Position numbers and translations under genes: made by a program. A DNA stretch of 43,792 bases, from positions 1 through 43,792 of the IMG/VR virus record IMGVR_UViG_3300008450_000087. One strand, 5' to 3'. The notes below the pieces were generated by a model. It had not been told where the DNA came from and ran no database searches. It was given only the letters and a program-made list of their open reading frames with translations. Shown here in pieces: positions 22,601-30,748 of this stretch. Origin of the DNA: a virus. Numbering within the stretch: position 1 is the stretch's first letter; each line of letters starts with the position of its first letter.

Positions 22601-22787
22601 AGGTTGACGTCTGTACTGAAAGGTCATTGAGTCGCGGCCCTTCAATTGTTGGGCCTTTTGGCGGGTCTAGGTAACCGCCGACACCCATGCCGAGCGCCGC
22701 GCCCTGTACCGCGCCAGCCGGGCCGCCAACATAAAAACCAACTACCGCACCAACAATACCGCCAACAATCTGCCCGCCGCTACTCAT
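19644..22787 (-). CDS. Tail tip/hub protein (J-like)
   Basis: 1047 residues, the largest gene. The N-terminus is a glycine-rich hydrophobic segment (QIVGGIVGAVVGFYVGGPAG), then a conserved tip region (TYGQFIPRTYGTIGLSGNVF, ATFAVGLCEGPIAGVRRIWV) as in phage-tail_3/J-type proteins. A central region matches hub domains (LEPGDVITIATDDADFVLRL) and the C-terminal ~250 residues are beta-rich (TQYDLDTFWRGDRGTEWA type). It forms the distal tail tip and host-contact platform. Order DUF2460-DUF2163-NlpC/P60-tip is that of gene-transfer-agent-like tails. Confidence 0.88.
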   Translation of the reverse strand: MSSGGQIVGGIVGAVVGFYVGGPAGAVQGAALGMGVGGYLDPPKGPTIEGPRLNDLSVQTSTYGQFIPRTYGTIGLSGNVFWLENNAIQEKVKKKKSGGKGGGGGSTIKTYSYYATFAVGLCEGPIAGVRRIWVGPDLVYDAGSGDLGTIIASNQAAEGFSIYLGTDTQQPDPRMQAEMGVANCPAYRGLAYIVMKDLPLADYGNSVAGAQVKVEVVNSLSVAVPSAVGDIQINGTPVYSDFSVLESATPQPGYVSSVVYVASSKFTRYDMQTRQKVSERTIYEEMPNSSGSTDPLYFFSREIIGKENGAAAISAASSTVRIYGSGASIYIPDITGDSFGVHAESYYDGEFYWFGGASNIYKVSKAYNVAATFPIPSSIGALRFRIRKDKFTGRMFFRYSASVGGEMVFGEFAEDPTVPLWSYSLGYSPGGDGPNVEFSVENNIAVFSVANSLSAYDVLPAGLSLIGSIPSTGAERKQVFSTTYPICYENGRLCQYTDRVAANNVPLSDIVYDEAMRSNLIKPADIDTSGLTDSVTGFKVTATGSIRNAIEPLRGAWPFDVVQSGYKIKATTRGSASVVTIPVGELAIDTQLTESREMDSQLPQNVTVKHIDREREYDQNEQRAQRDNTEAVNSLVIELPVVLSANQAAQVADKLIRIYALEKSDFSFVLPAPYRYLEPGDVITIATDDADFVLRLVSVNYTADGRLECAGRPSSASTYTSIAPGDGGQGGDTTIPLAGSTIGIIIDCPVIDEGLQDAPGFASALTGYSAGWPGGVLYQTADGGQTWVDLQAFQGKATAGTASTSLSANAGNLIQKGGSLTVSLISGALESVTESQMLNGANIAAYGASGRWEIIRFQNATLNGDGTYTLDTFWRGDRGTEWATGLHAANDYFVLMTDPDLAFVGMPTDSIGQPRDYRAITIGADIDSATSSAYTYAGVNLETYSGAHAVGSRASDDLNIKWQRRTRVGGAWRDNVDASLGETSEAYEVDIMDGATVKRTITATTPSVLYTSAMQVTDFGSAQASVSVKIYQLSSVVGRGYPLEATL

Positions 22788-23212
22788 TCCGACACCTCAA
22801 CAAAACGATAGATCCGCATGATTCGCGCCCGCCATAACTCGTCAAGGCGGTGCATGCAGGTTTTGCCGTGCTCTTCGCTGGCGTGGATGATGTATGGCTG
22901 GCCGTCGATATAACCGGCATGGATGCCAATGTGCTGCGGCTGTTTGGTGATGCGCATGGCGAGAATATCGCCCGGCATTGCTTCGGATACGCGCTCAAGG
23001 CATGGTTGTGAGTCGAGCTGTTTTTCTAGCTGGCCGTCATATGGGTTGCGCGGGTAGCCTTTTGCGTCGATATGCAGCAAACCAAGCTCACGGCAGATAT
23101 GCACATACAGGCCGGCACAATCCAGCCCAAGGCCTGCAACGCGCCCTTGGTGCATGAATGGGGTGTCAATGGCATCCTGTGCCACTCTAAGCGCGCGCTC
23201 TGCCAGCGTCAT
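22784..23212 (-). CDS. NlpC/P60-type tail peptidase
   Basis: 142 residues, ATGA overlaps on both sides. Catalytic Cys32 in LGLDCAGLYVH, His94 in QPQHIGIHAG and a third polar residue around His110 (YIIHASE) form the papain-like triad. Tail-tip NlpC/P60 proteins cut peptidoglycan cross-links during DNA entry. Position between DUF2163 and the tip gene is the usual one. Confidence 0.88.
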   Translation of the reverse strand: MTLAERALRVAQDAIDTPFMHQGRVAGLGLDCAGLYVHICRELGLLHIDAKGYPRNPYDGQLEKQLDSQPCLERVSEAMPGDILAMRITKQPQHIGIHAGYIDGQPYIIHASEEHGKTCMHRLDELWRARIMRIYRFVEVSE

Positions 23213-24033
23213 TTAAGGCCCCTTGTGGTGTATGTGCTGCCGGTAGGAATGCGAGTAAACCCGCCGAAATTGAGCACGTTCGCCCACTTGTCGCGGCAAT
23301 CTTCCAGGCGCTTTCGGCAGCCCGGTGTCAGCGAGTAAGTGTCGCCAACTTGCATAGGATAGAAAAACGCTTCGTATAGCTCGATGGTTCCATCTGCTGC
23401 GTAGGCCTTAACTTCCTGAGACTTTAGCCCGACATTAGCGCCGCTAGTCCAGACGATAGACCCGGCCCCGAAATAGTCGGCTAGCTCGGTTCGCGCAGCG
23501 TCTCGGAACTTATAGCGATCAGTCACGCTGGTGACGGTGCCGGTTACCGGAGATACGACCTTTTTGCAGCCGGCATATTCTTGCCCGCCGAATTTCTTGG
23601 GGCATGTCGCGCCGTAAGTCTTGCCAATCGGCTGATTCATCGCGTCGATCAGGCTCATGACTTCGATGCTGTAACGGTCATCTTTAAGCGTGGTGCGGCC
23701 GAGAATGCCCTTGCTGATTGGCTCGTCATCTTCTGCCGGCGCATTCCACTCGGTGGCGAAAACATACAGCTTGGCATTATCCAGAAAACCGCTGGCAATC
23801 GAGGCGCGGTTAATGCCGGCAAGCTCGATGATCCCTTCTAGGTCAAAGGTGCCAGGCGTCATGCTCGACTCGGCAGCATTTCCGCTGAACTCATAGCCGG
23901 CGTCAGAGCGGTAAAGATGCCCGCCAATGGTCAGATCGCGGATATGGTCGGTGATATAGATGGGCGCGCCAATAAGCGGCTCAATGCGGATGCAAGTAAT
24001 GCGGAATTGATAGTCTACAACGCTGGGTTTCAT
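23209..24033 (-). CDS. DUF2163 tail hub protein (phage_BR0599)
   Basis: 274 residues from ATG 24033 with AGAGG upstream. N-terminal DUF2163 (SVVDYQFRITCIRIEPLIGA, YEFSGNAAESSMTPGTFDLE) and the C-terminal phage_BR0599 region. Cys144 and Cys156 (CPKKFGGQEYAGC), Cys239 and Cys246 (CRKRLEDC) make a four-cysteine set that matches the iron-sulfur-binding tail proteins of the lambda gpL/GTA type. Has its own late-class element at 24050-24067. Confidence 0.85.
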   Translation of the reverse strand: MKPSVVDYQFRITCIRIEPLIGAPIYITDHIRDLTIGGHLYRSDAGYEFSGNAAESSMTPGTFDLEGIIELAGINRASIASGFLDNAKLYVFATEWNAPAEDDEPISKGILGRTTLKDDRYSIEVMSLIDAMNQPIGKTYGATCPKKFGGQEYAGCKKVVSPVTGTVTSVTDRYKFRDAARTELADYFGAGSIVWTSGANVGLKSQEVKAYAADGTIELYEAFFYPMQVGDTYSLTPGCRKRLEDCRDKWANVLNFGGFTRIPTGSTYTTRGLK

Positions 24034-24049
24034 GGCATAACCTCTGCTA

Positions 24050-24067
24050 ATGCAAAGATTATGCCAC
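24050..24067 (-). promoter_or_regulatory. Late-class GG-N10-GC element before DUF2163 gene
   Basis: Minus strand GTGGCATAATCTTTGCAT, GG and GC ten bases apart. It lies 17 bases before the start codon, internal to the tail operon, with no terminator upstream. The AGAGG ribosome site lies at the predicted sigma-54 start, so the true start may be nearer to the element. Confidence 0.5.
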
Positions 24068-24072
24068 ATTAC

Positions 24073-24948
24073 TCATGGGTTTAGAATCTCGACCAGATTG
24101 ATCCCGCCAGTGCTCAGCGTGTCGAACGTGGCGAAGTTAAGCCCGCTCAAGTCGCTATCAAAGCGCATTGGTAGATCGAACTCGAAACCAGCGGTCACGA
24201 CCTCTGAGCCAATCGGGCTGGTCTGCACGGTGCCGCCGCTGGTATATGTGCCGAACGCCGTCGAGTTAATCGCAACGGTAATGGTTGTGCCGCTGGTCGC
24301 GGTAATCAGCGCGCGCAGTCCGTTAATCTGAGTCATGCCGAGCACGCCAGTGAATGCGACTGACTCACCAGTCGCGAACGTGTGCGCGCCAACCGTTACA
24401 ACTGCCTGCGCGGCTTTCGTGATGGCGGTGATAGCACGCGACTTGTTAGCTGCCATCGTGATGCGCCCGGTTACGGTGTCCACAGTCCACTGCGAAATAG
24501 GCAGAGCGGCGCCAGCCATGCCAACCACTACCGAACCCGCTACCGGCTTGAATACAGTGCGGATAGGGCGGCCAATCGAAAGCGTACTGCCTGCGCCGCC
24601 ATACGACTTCTGAAGCTGGTAAACGCCAGCCGAGACAAGCGCGCAAGCCTGGTCTGCAAATGTCGGCGTGCCGGTGTAGCCATTGCTCGAAAAGTCTGCA
24701 ATGTTCTTGACGCGAAACCCGGCGAACTTGCCAAATACGCGATGGAATAGAGACACCACTTCATCCATCACCCATAGCTGCTGGCGCATATCGAACGATA
24801 GGTCATAACGCGCGCGCGGAGCATTGTGACGCAAGCGCCGGTATTCGTTGCCGTTCGCGGTGGTGTCAACCTCGACGGCGTATTCCTCGCCAAACGAACT
24901 GCCATAGTCAATATTGATTGGCAGCCGATCTTCCAAAAAGCTAGGCAT
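24073..24948 (-). CDS. DUF2460 tail protein with inserted FCCH-like repeat
   Basis: 291 residues, overlapping the tape-measure stop by eight bases. N-terminus FLEDRLPINIDYGSSFGEEY and the RLRHNAPRARYDLSFDMRQQ block are DUF2460 signatures; the closing DLPMRFDSDLSGLNF is also typical. Residues ~185-245 (VTVGAHTFATGESVAFTGVL, then TYTSGGTV) look like a ubiquitin-activating-E1-FCCH-type beta domain inserted in the family, a known extra module in phage tails. It forms the distal tail ring joining the tube and hub. Confidence 0.85.
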   Translation of the reverse strand: MPSFLEDRLPINIDYGSSFGEEYAVEVDTTANGNEYRRLRHNAPRARYDLSFDMRQQLWVMDEVVSLFHRVFGKFAGFRVKNIADFSSNGYTGTPTFADQACALVSAGVYQLQKSYGGAGSTLSIGRPIRTVFKPVAGSVVVGMAGAALPISQWTVDTVTGRITMAANKSRAITAITKAAQAVVTVGAHTFATGESVAFTGVLGMTQINGLRALITATSGTTITVAINSTAFGTYTSGGTVQTSPIGSEVVTAGFEFDLPMRFDSDLSGLNFATFDTLSTGGINLVEILNP

Positions 24949-27238
24949 AACGCGCCCCTGAGTTTACTGCGCCCATAATTGCGCGACGTGTTGCGCCAGC
25001 GCTGCGTTCTGCTTCCCTGGTATTACTTACGCCAGGCTGATTGATGATGATGGTATTGCCGCCGCTCATCTTGGCTGTAGCTTCGCGCCCGGTGACGTTG
25101 ACAGGCCCGCGAACAATCTCCGGGCCTTTCTCGCCAACCACGCCAAACTGGCCGCTAGGGATGTTGCCGCCGTTATCGAAGAAGCCGGCGAAAGAGGTAA
25201 ACAGGCTTGCCAGGCCTGCGCCCTTCGATGCAGTGCCTCCGCCAGTGGTTCCGCCAATTCCGAGCGAGCTAAACAGCGATTGCGTCAATTGAGCCGCCGC
25301 AGCCTCGGCAATCATGCGCTGAATCATGGCGCCCCAGCCGCTAAGGATGTCCTTAAACGAACCATTGAAGCCGTCGACCAGAGTGTCAGCCAGTTGCGAC
25401 TGGATGTTCTCCTGGGCTGTCTTGGTGAACTCGTCCAGTGCGCCGCTTGCCTCATTGGCGCCATAGGCAACTTCGCGCATAGCCTCGCTGTTTTTGGTAG
25501 ATATCTTGTTGTAGGTTTCTTGCGTGATGCTGCCGTTTTGCAGTGCGTCGTAGTATTCCTGTTGCTTGTCGGCCAGCACTTCAAGGTCAGAACGCGACTC
25601 AAGGGTTATAGCCTTGCCGCGCGCGGCCTTTTCTTCCTCTGCTTTCTTCGCCTTATTGGCCGACTCTGCCTGTGCCTCGTATGCACTTACCGTGCCAAGT
25701 GCTGCCTGGGCCGATGCAAGCTGCGACTCAGTTGCGCCGTCGAGTGCCAGCTTGAGCAGCGTTACTTCGTCCTTGTCCTTGCCTACGGTTTCGGCTTGGA
25801 ATTGGAGTGCGGCCACTTGAGAGTCAAGCGAGCGGGTATGGGCAAGCGCAGCATCTGCGGCTTTCTTTGCTGCCTTTTCTGCGTCGTTGTCGGCCTTGGT
25901 TTTTTTCTCAATTACCGGAATTGCCGTTGCCGTTTTCTCGGTTACTTTTTGCTGCTGATTGGCAAGCTGCTGCTGCGCCTGATATGCGGCTACCTGCGCT
26001 TCCTCGCCTCGTGCATACTGCTCTTCTAGTTTTACCAGCTCTGCGCGCAGACCAGCTACGCGATCAGCGTTAAATGACTTTGCGAAGCCTGATTGCTTGT
26101 CGAATCCGGTTAGCTCTTCCTTGATGCTGGCAATCGCGTCAGCCGTGCGAACCAAGTCACCCTCGGCCGGGCCGCCAACCGCAGCGGCTAGCTCTTCGCC
26201 TACCCATTGAGTGAAATTAGTCAAGGCTGGTAGCGCATTTGCTGCGGCAGTTGTTACGCTAAGAATACCGGCAACAATAGTAGCAAAGGCTTCTTTAACT
26301 GCCGGGTCAGAGATCGCGGCGTTAAGCTCTTCAACCGCAGTCTTTGCGTCGTTAAGATTGCCGCCGCTACCTTCCAGCAGATCGCCTAGCGAGTTTTGCA
26401 GGCTGGTAACTGCGCCGCCGAACGTGTCGCGTGCAGCTCGTGCAGATCCGCCGAACTCGACGGCAAGCTCAGACAGGATGACCTTTTGCGCGCCAGCGAC
26501 GTCGCCAGTTTTTACAAGGGCCTCGATTACAGCCTTTTGATCGTCTGTAAAAGATACGCCAACCTTTGATAGCGCGCTGATACCTTGAACCGGATCATTG
26601 AGCGCCTTGCCAACCTGAACAGCCGCGCCCTTAAGGTCGCCGCCCATCTTGGTTGCCAGGTCTAGAATGGCCTCGGTTGCAGCCGGTACTGCGTCTTTCC
26701 CGATCTTGGTAAACGTCAGCAGTTGCGACTGCATCGAGATGATTGCGTCGTCACCAAACGTGGTTACTTGCTGTAACCCCTGCGCCATTGCGACAAGTTC
26801 GTCAGAGGTCAGGCCGGCGGCGCCGCCAGTCGACTTGATCGTGGCGTTTAGCTGGGCGAGTGCGTTTTCCGATTCTATGGTATTGGCGATTACGGCTTGA
26901 AAGAAAGCTCCGCCAGCGAATGCTGCGGCAAGTCTTCCGATATTTCTGCCAAAGTCAGCCGCACCGCTAGATGCGCCTTTGAATTTAGACTCTACGCCCT
27001 CAAGACCTAGCTCTGCCTTACGCGCGCTAGAAAGAAAGCGCCCATTAGCCTCACGCAACTTGCCGGACGCATCGGCATAAACCCCGGCGGCCTTCGCGGC
27101 ATCGCTAAGCGCATCGCCAAGGCTCTCTGTCGCGCGCTCAGTCTGGACTGACGACGATCCGAGCTTCTTTAGCTCATCTGTCGCCGTCTTTACGCCTTCT
27201 GTCGAAACCGATACTACAAGACTTGCCGTTTCAGTCAT
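24941..27238 (-). CDS. Tail tape-measure protein
   Basis: 765 residues from ATG 27238 (AGGAG upstream; a GTG at 27247 is less likely). Long alanine/lysine/glutamate-rich helices (VKTATDELKKLGSSSVQTER), a hydrophobic region (NIGRLAAAFAGGAFFQAV), a predicted lambda-H-type C-terminus (DGFNGSFKDILSGWGAMIQR) and the end IIINQPGVSNTREAERSAG. By the usual 0.15 nm per residue this gives a tail of roughly 115 nm. Starts within the end of the frameshifted chaperone gene. Confidence 0.9.
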   Translation of the reverse strand: MTETASLVVSVSTEGVKTATDELKKLGSSSVQTERATESLGDALSDAAKAAGVYADASGKLREANGRFLSSARKAELGLEGVESKFKGASSGAADFGRNIGRLAAAFAGGAFFQAVIANTIESENALAQLNATIKSTGGAAGLTSDELVAMAQGLQQVTTFGDDAIISMQSQLLTFTKIGKDAVPAATEAILDLATKMGGDLKGAAVQVGKALNDPVQGISALSKVGVSFTDDQKAVIEALVKTGDVAGAQKVILSELAVEFGGSARAARDTFGGAVTSLQNSLGDLLEGSGGNLNDAKTAVEELNAAISDPAVKEAFATIVAGILSVTTAAANALPALTNFTQWVGEELAAAVGGPAEGDLVRTADAIASIKEELTGFDKQSGFAKSFNADRVAGLRAELVKLEEQYARGEEAQVAAYQAQQQLANQQQKVTEKTATAIPVIEKKTKADNDAEKAAKKAADAALAHTRSLDSQVAALQFQAETVGKDKDEVTLLKLALDGATESQLASAQAALGTVSAYEAQAESANKAKKAEEEKAARGKAITLESRSDLEVLADKQQEYYDALQNGSITQETYNKISTKNSEAMREVAYGANEASGALDEFTKTAQENIQSQLADTLVDGFNGSFKDILSGWGAMIQRMIAEAAAAQLTQSLFSSLGIGGTTGGGTASKGAGLASLFTSFAGFFDNGGNIPSGQFGVVGEKGPEIVRGPVNVTGREATAKMSGGNTIIINQPGVSNTREAERSAGATRRAIMGAVNSGARYA

Positions 27239-27566
27239 TGCGCGCACTCCTTAAAATGGCGTCGTCAATCTTAATGAGTGCTGCTGCATCGCGCCCGCAG
27301 ACTGGCGTACAGGTCATGCGCGACCAGTTAGCCATTGTTTCCCACGATAACGGGTCACTATTGCGCTTTAACTCAAAGTACCAGCGCCACAGGTATGCCA
27401 GTTCGTCGGGTACATCCGGCATTTTCAGCGCGTCAGGCTTAGTTCCTGATCGCTTCCATTGCCGGTGTAGTACCTCGCCAAGCGTCAGGTCGCTATCCTT
27501 GCTAACCCGCTTTTGTAGTTTTGCCCATGCCTCAGCGTATTCAATCAGCCTGCTGAGGCCGGCGTG
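27231..27566 (-). CDS. Tail chaperone T-part, made by -1 frameshift from the G gene
   Basis: This frame has no good start of its own: its first codon before the slippery site is a stop (TGA), and it joins the G frame at T TTT TTC (27566-27572). From there 111 residues run to TGA 27231 (AGLSRLIEYAEAWAKLQKRV, later LAYLWRWYFELKRNSDPLSW). The fusion would be 232 residues. This is the G/GT arrangement of siphovirus tail chaperones, which bind the tape-measure protein and tail tube subunits during assembly. Confidence 0.75.
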   Translation of the reverse strand, partial: HAGLSRLIEYAEAWAKLQKRVSKDSDLTLGEVLHRQWKRSGTKPDALKMPDVPDELAYLWRWYFELKRNSDPLSWETMANWSRMTCTPVCGRDAAALIKIDDAILRSARND

Positions 27567-27928
27567 AAAAAATCAGCACTTCGCACCGACTGTTGGTCAA
27601 TCCACTTGGCCAGATACGGGCGCTTTTGCAGCAGCGCCAGCACGTTGGGCTGCGTGCATTCTTCTTCAAGTTCCCACGCCGCGACAAGATACGACATTGC
27701 GCGCAACGATGATTCCTCTACCAGTCGTTGCCGCTCGATTGGGCACTCGATACCGGCAAGCGAGCCGCCCAAAGTGGCCAGCTCCACAGCCATTACGCGC
27801 CGGAAGATATCGCTCTGAGAGTGGCGGATCGTCATCTTGACCGATGGCACGCCGTTAATGTCAGGTGCTAGGAACTCGCGGCCATCGCTGGCCGCCTCCA
27901 GGCTGTAACCGTCGTTGAAACCAGCCAT
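27545..27928 (-). CDS. Tail assembly chaperone (G-like)
   Basis: 127 residues between the tail tube and tape-measure genes. MAGFNDGYSLEAASDGREFL, then a helical C-terminal half (LVAAWELEEECTQPNVLALL, PYLAKWIDQQ). Length and place match G-type chaperones. Overlaps the tube gene stop by one base. The slippery site is seven codons before its stop. Confidence 0.8.
   Translation of the reverse strand: MAGFNDGYSLEAASDGREFLAPDINGVPSVKMTIRHSQSDIFRRVMAVELATLGGSLAGIECPIERQRLVEESSLRAMSYLVAAWELEEECTQPNVLALLQKRPYLAKWIDQQSVRSADFFTPASAG
27566..27572 (-). other. Slippery site T TTT TTC for -1 frameshift
   Basis: In the zero frame the codons are GAT TTT TTC, so the heptamer has the X XXY YYZ form. A -1 slip bypasses the G stop at 27545 and opens the frame to 27231. 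Some inverted-repeat potential (GCCTCAGCAGGC) lies just downstream. Confidence 0.75.
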
Positions 27929-29079
27929 TACGCCAATCGCTCCAGTACAAACTCACTATTAGCGGCAAGGTTGTAGCCTGCCGAGTAGGTCAGGTTAACG
28001 ATCACGTCAGTGCCGCTCGATTGCTTGGAGCCGCTAACGTAGGTAGCGTCCGGGGTTTTCAGGCGGTAAGCGCTGATGCCGTCATGAGCGATAAGCGCCA
28101 TGCTTGCGTGCGTGTCGTTAAGGAAGCGATTGTAAAACGCTGCAGAGTCGAAGAACGCCACAACCGTGCCGTCTGCGGTGATGGTGTCGATAACGCTGGC
28201 CACCGAGTTTTTCGAGCCGACTACGAACTTCTGCGCGATGCCGTTAGCCACCGATGCGGTGTACTCGGTACAGAAACCGAATTCGGTGCCGGCGATGTCG
28301 AGCGAACCGTCGAGCGCGGTCATAAAGTCAGTGGTAGTCGCGGCGGGGAAAGTCGAGCCAGCCGGCAGAGAAACAAGCTGCTCCTGCGAAGTGCCCAGCA
28401 GCGAGAATGTCACGTCCCACTTTTCGCCAGCCTTGCCGCTGATTGCGATCTTGTCCACTTCCATGCCGCGATAAACGTAGTCAATGCCGAGATCGGTGTG
28501 CCGCTCAAGAATTGCGAAGGTGCGGCGAGTCTGGCCAGTCACCAAGCTGGATTGCTTAACAACGGTGATCGACGGGCCGGCAGCCACAGTAACCAGCGTG
28601 ACCGGCAGGCCTTCGATGCTGACAACAGTCAACTTGGAAGCGGTCGCGGTAACTACGCGAAACAGTCCGTTGTTAGCTGGCGCAACAAAGCCGGACACCT
28701 TGATAATGTCGCCTGCAACCTGCGTAAACGTGGCCGCGCTGTTAAACGAACTGTCAGCGCTGGCTGCGCTGATGCCTGTGTTGGTCACTGGCGTGGCCGC
28801 TACCCAAGTACCGCAGAATCCAGCCTCTAGCAGATCGTCAAGCGCGCCGTATGCAAGCTGGCACGACAGATCGCCGGCAGCGGAGAACGTGCCGCGACGG
28901 TCTGCGGTGCGGTGACGGTCGCCGCGCACTTCCTCACTGGTGATTCGTTCGGCGTTATAGGCCAGCGAGTTGCCGCCAGTCTTGTAGCGAATCGGCTTCC
29001 ATACCGGGTTAGACGGAATCGCACCGGCCACCTCGGCAACATAGAACAGGCTGACGACTGATGCTGATGCAATTGGCAT
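27928..29079 (-). CDS. Major tail tube protein
   Basis: 383 residues, long for a tube protein. N-terminal NPVWKPIRYKTGGNSLAYNA, ITSEEVRGDRHRTADRRGTF and GDLSCQLAYGALDDLLEAGF are characteristic of the phage tail tube family; the extra length includes a beta-rich insert (TFTQVAGDIIKVSGFVAPAN) around residues 110-190, an FCCH-like or Ig-like decoration. Position directly before the chaperones supports the call. Confidence 0.85.
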   Translation of the reverse strand: MPIASASVVSLFYVAEVAGAIPSNPVWKPIRYKTGGNSLAYNAERITSEEVRGDRHRTADRRGTFSAAGDLSCQLAYGALDDLLEAGFCGTWVAATPVTNTGISAASADSSFNSAATFTQVAGDIIKVSGFVAPANNGLFRVVTATASKLTVVSIEGLPVTLVTVAAGPSITVVKQSSLVTGQTRRTFAILERHTDLGIDYVYRGMEVDKIAISGKAGEKWDVTFSLLGTSQEQLVSLPAGSTFPAATTTDFMTALDGSLDIAGTEFGFCTEYTASVANGIAQKFVVGSKNSVASVIDTITADGTVVAFFDSAAFYNRFLNDTHASMALIAHDGISAYRLKTPDATYVSGSKQSSGTDVIVNLTYSAGYNLAANSEFVLERLA

Positions 29080-29085
29080 TCTGTA

Positions 29086-29505
29086 TTACCTCGGGACGTA
29101 TGCAGTCCAGTTGATTGTCATGCTGACTCTGTACCAGCCGTCAACTGGCCGCCCCTGAGAGCGTCCGCACGATTGAATTTGTACCTGCTGGCCGCCGTAT
29201 GCAAGGCGCGTGCCAGCTTTAAAGTATTGTGCCACATTATCGGCTTTCGTAACAACTGAGCCGGCTCCGGCATTGGCTGGATAGTTCAGGTCAATCTGCA
29301 TGAATCCGGTGTGCCCATCCATTCCACCCTCGCCTACAGATTCAACGGATGGCTGATTTGGCACGATGAAAACCGAGGCCCACGCAATCGAGGTTGCGGG
29401 CTTTGTGAATGCGGCATTTTCGTATGCAGTCAGCGCGTCAGTGAAGAATGCGCCCGCCCGGTATCGGTCAATTAGCGCCTGCGAGATGTTTTTAAATGCG
29501 CTCAT
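29086..29505 (-). CDS. Tail terminator-like protein (DUF4128 type)
   Basis: 139 residues, ATGA overlap upstream. ALIDRYRAGAFFTDALTAYE, MQIDLNYPANAGAGSVVTKA and a WYRVSMTINWTAYVPR ending match the minor tail/tail-terminator family that caps the tube at the head side. Gene order (connector, gp10-like, this, tube) agrees. Confidence 0.8.
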   Translation of the reverse strand: MSAFKNISQALIDRYRAGAFFTDALTAYENAAFTKPATSIAWASVFIVPNQPSVESVGEGGMDGHTGFMQIDLNYPANAGAGSVVTKADNVAQYFKAGTRLAYGGQQVQIQSCGRSQGRPVDGWYRVSMTINWTAYVPR

Positions 29506-29897
29506 ACTTTATTATCCCGTGCTGCTTTTGCGACTATTTGTTGGATGCGGGCGACGTTTTTTCTCAACATGCCGCCTGGCGCTTGGTCAGACCAGCCGTC
29601 ATATTCTAGCCGGTAGATGTAAGGCAAATTGTTGCTTAGGTAGATAACCTTGCCGCCGCTAAAGTCTGCCACGGTCGCGGATACTTCTTTGACTGCCTCG
29701 CCGTCGCCAAGCCTGTCGACTTCACCATTAGCTGGCGCGCCGATAGTGGTCTGCCAGTTGCCACGCGCGCGTCCGGTATCTACTGGAGTGTCTTTGATCG
29801 TGCTGCTGAACAACTCCAGCGCAATGGCGCGCATGGTTTCGTCAACTGACTTACCAGCCTTATCAGCAAAGCCTTGCACGTCATCCGCGAAACTCAC
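29502..29897 (-). CDS. HK97 gp10-like tail completion protein
   Basis: 131 residues. KDTPVDTGRARGNWQTTIGA is the diagnostic P-V-D-T-G-x-A/R-R-x-N-W motif, followed by YLSNNLPYIYRLEYDGWSDQ and MLRKNVARIQQIV. These proteins act at the head-tail joint. ATGA overlaps on both sides. Confidence 0.9.
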   Translation of the reverse strand: MSFADDVQGFADKAGKSVDETMRAIALELFSSTIKDTPVDTGRARGNWQTTIGAPANGEVDRLGDGEAVKEVSATVADFSGGKVIYLSNNLPYIYRLEYDGWSDQAPGGMLRKNVARIQQIVAKAARDNKV

Positions 29898-30256
29898 GCA
29901 CGCCCCTGAATAACAAAAACCACGTTAACACCCTGCCCACCAACCGGCTTGATATTCTGGCTTGCATACGACACGCCAGCGACGGTGACGACGCACGACA
30001 TAGCAGGCTCAAGCGCTACGCCTTGCCCGGACACAATCAACTTTCGGTCGCCGGTCTGTACCAGCGTGCCGGACTCATTGACTCGACCGGAGTAGTTGCC
30101 GACGTAAACGGATACCGGGTAAGTGGTATATGCCGGCACATTAGTCTGTGTTGCCGGGTCGTATGTGGCGCCGGATTGGACTTGGAGTGTGCCGGGGTCG
30201 CCTTTATCCGCCAGGATTTTTAGTGCGGTTGCCGATAGTTCGCTGTAAAAGCTCAT
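29894..30256 (-). CDS. Head-tail connector protein
   Basis: 120 residues, beta-rich (TYPVSVYVGNYSGRVNESGT, DRKLIVSGQGVALEPAMSCV). It has the size and place of stopper-type connector proteins (gpFII/DUF-type). ATGA overlaps on both sides. Specific family not certain. Confidence 0.7.
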   Translation of the reverse strand: MSFYSELSATALKILADKGDPGTLQVQSGATYDPATQTNVPAYTTYPVSVYVGNYSGRVNESGTLVQTGDRKLIVSGQGVALEPAMSCVVTVAGVSYASQNIKPVGGQGVNVVFVIQGRA

Positions 30257-30732
30257 ACGCGCGTCACTGCAAAATTACTACCGCCGCCGCTGATCTTGTA
30301 AAGCGGCTTAACGATGGCCGTTACGCTGCGGAATACTGGCGCCTCATTAGTTGCGCCATCGGCATACTTAACCGAGATCACGTCTACAGTCTCCTCGATA
30401 ACCGCGCCTTTCGCGCCAGCAACAACGGTCGGCATCAACGGCTGGCTAATCGCCTCAATCGCTAACTGGCACTGCGCCTGGATGATCCGTTGCGGCACTG
30501 CATCCGAAGCCTGCAGCGAACCATAGACGTATACGCCAGTGCGCGGCCACGCAAGCGGCTGGCTGGTCGAGGTGCGGTAGCCTTGCCATTGGCCTTCTAG
30601 GGATTCGAGGTAGTCCATCGCTTGAACGAGAAGCACGTCTGGCGTGCCAGTGATCGTAACGCCTCTAGCTGCGGCATAGGCCGCTAGCTGTGCATCGGTT
30701 GCATAAGTGTCCAAGCCTACAGTGAGAGCCAT
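30253..30732 (-). CDS. DnaT-like head-tail adaptor
   Basis: 159 residues from ATG 30732 (GAGGA upstream). ATDAQLAAYAAARGVTITGT, AMDYLESLEGQWQGYRTSTS and QPLAWPRTGVYVYGS match the DnaT_2 connector family, whose name comes from an old sequence similarity; the members are head-tail adaptors. First gene after a terminator and a late-class element, so it should start the connector-tail operon. Confidence 0.85.
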   Translation of the reverse strand: MALTVGLDTYATDAQLAAYAAARGVTITGTPDVLLVQAMDYLESLEGQWQGYRTSTSQPLAWPRTGVYVYGSLQASDAVPQRIIQAQCQLAIEAISQPLMPTVVAGAKGAVIEETVDVISVKYADGATNEAPVFRSVTAIVKPLYKISGGGSNFAVTRV

Positions 30733-30748
30733 GTGCAATCCTCATTCA

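Noticed and set aside
25280-26029. 249-residue plus-strand ORF with hydrophobic, cysteine-rich product
   Set aside because: Antisense to the helical, Lys/Ala-rich tape-measure gene, which yields Leu/Cys/Phe-rich shadows.
28021-28830. 269-residue plus-strand ORF
   Set aside because: Antisense to the tail tube gene, no ribosome site and no domain.
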